The translations under genes and the position numbers were made by a program. DNA of 5,683 nt, from assembly GCA_938075575.1 (NCBI GenBank), contig CALJHI010000008.1, positions 1 to 5,683 on the forward strand. Direction: 5' to 3'. The stretch is from an uncultured SAR86 cluster bacterium (GTDB lineage Bacteria; Pseudomonadota; Gammaproteobacteria; Magnimaribacterales; D2472). The notes under the pieces were generated by a model that worked only from the letters and a program-made list of their open reading frames with translations, ran no database searches and was not told where the DNA came from. Of the stretch, positions 5,123 through 5,683 are shown in pieces. The stretch's first letter is position 1. Each line of letters opens with the position of its first letter.

Positions 5123-5683
5123 AGCCACGCTTTATTTCAGATTTACATTTAAGCGAAAAACACCCCGAACTTACTCAAGCCTTTTTTAAATTCTTAGATG
5201 AATCAAAAGAGGCTTGCACTCATCTCTTTATTCTTGGAGATCTTTTTGAGACTTGGATTGGAGATGATGACGATCTACCTCTTCATCTTGAAATCAAAGA
5301 AGCTCTAAAATCATTTACTACTAATGGACCTAAAACTTTCTTTATACATGGGAATAGAGATTTTTTAGTCGGCGAATCCTTTGCCGAAGAAACTGGCATT
5401 TCTATATTGCCAGATCCCTACACTCTTGAAATTAATAACCAAAAAGTTATTCTTAGTCATGGCGACTTTTTATGTACAGACGATAAGGAGTATATTAATT
5501 TTAGAAACCAAGTAAGGAATCAAGATTGGCAAAATAACTTTTTAAAGAAAACTTTAGAGGAGCGCAAACAAATTGCTGCAGGTTTAAGGGAAGATAGCAA
5601 AGAAGCTACCTCTAAAAAATCAGATGCTATAACCGATGTTAATAATCAGTCAGTTGAAGGCTTCATTAACGAACATCAGCCTC
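5119..5683 (+). CDS. lpxH: UDP-2,3-diacylglucosamine pyrophosphatase (partial, 3' end beyond window)
   Basis: LpxH hydrolyses UDP-2,3-diacylglucosamine to lipid X and UMP, the fourth step of lipid A synthesis, as a peripheral enzyme on the inner face of the inner membrane. The window holds 188 complete codons of an expected total of about 240. The metallophosphoesterase ligands sit at the same numbers as in E. coli LpxH: D8 and H10 (SDLHL), D41 (GDLFE), N79 with R80 (HGNRDF) and H114 (SHGD). WIGDDDD (46-52), LCTDD (118-122) and the SKEA/KKSDAITDVN stretch (160-175) also match. The last two ligands, expected near H195 and H197, lie past the end, so completeness cannot be judged. The ATG at 5119 overlaps the cyclophilin stop as ATGA and has no Shine-Dalgarno sequence of its own, pointing to translational coupling. 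The gene order ppiB-lpxH is as in E. coli. Confidence 0.97.
   Translation, partial: MKPRFISDLHLSEKHPELTQAFFKFLDESKEACTHLFILGDLFETWIGDDDDLPLHLEIKEALKSFTTNGPKTFFIHGNRDFLVGESFAEETGISILPDPYTLEINNQKVILSHGDFLCTDDKEYINFRNQVRNQDWQNNFLKKTLEERKQIAAGLREDSKEATSKKSDAITDVNNQSVEGFINEHQP

Overview
The window reads as ordinary chromosome from an AT-rich gammaproteobacterium. UvrB, the PpiB-type cyclophilin and LpxH align by eye with their E. coli counterparts almost residue for residue, and the ppiB-lpxH gene order is the one found in E. coli. Base composition is low (by eye roughly one third G+C), spacers are very short, and several genes overlap. Together these suggest a streamlined marine lineage such as SAR86. 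That placement is inference; no marker gene here proves it.

Layout from left to right: (1) 21-752 (+), a short lipoprotein lytic transglycosylase with only the catalytic domain of MltF. (2) 727-2736 (-), complete uvrB, overlapping the previous gene tail to tail by 26 bp. (3) 2778-2852 (+), tRNA-Asn(GTT) with its own strong promoter, divergent from uvrB. (4) 2867-3286 (-), an ArsC/low-molecular-weight phosphatase family protein. (5) 3348-4463 (+), a PAPS-type sulfotransferase divergent from it. (6) 4499-5122 (+), a lipoprotein cyclophilin with a second strong internal start. (7) 5119-5683 (+), lpxH, overlapping the cyclophilin by ATGA and cut off by the window end. No gene-free stretch exceeds about 62 bp. 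I see no insertion sequence, CRISPR array, attachment site or convincing intrinsic terminator.

Functionally the genes are mixed housekeeping: DNA repair (uvrB), translation (tRNA-Asn), envelope work (transglycosylase, lipoprotein cyclophilin, LpxH in lipid A synthesis) and two accessory-looking enzymes (ArsC-like and sulfotransferase) back to back. I found no evidence for a new multi-gene system. The most interesting local signals are the likely dual translation start of the cyclophilin, which could give one lipoprotein and one cytosolic form from a single gene, the overlapping divergent promoter elements between uvrB and tRNA-Asn, and the MltF-like enzyme that lacks its usual regulatory domain.
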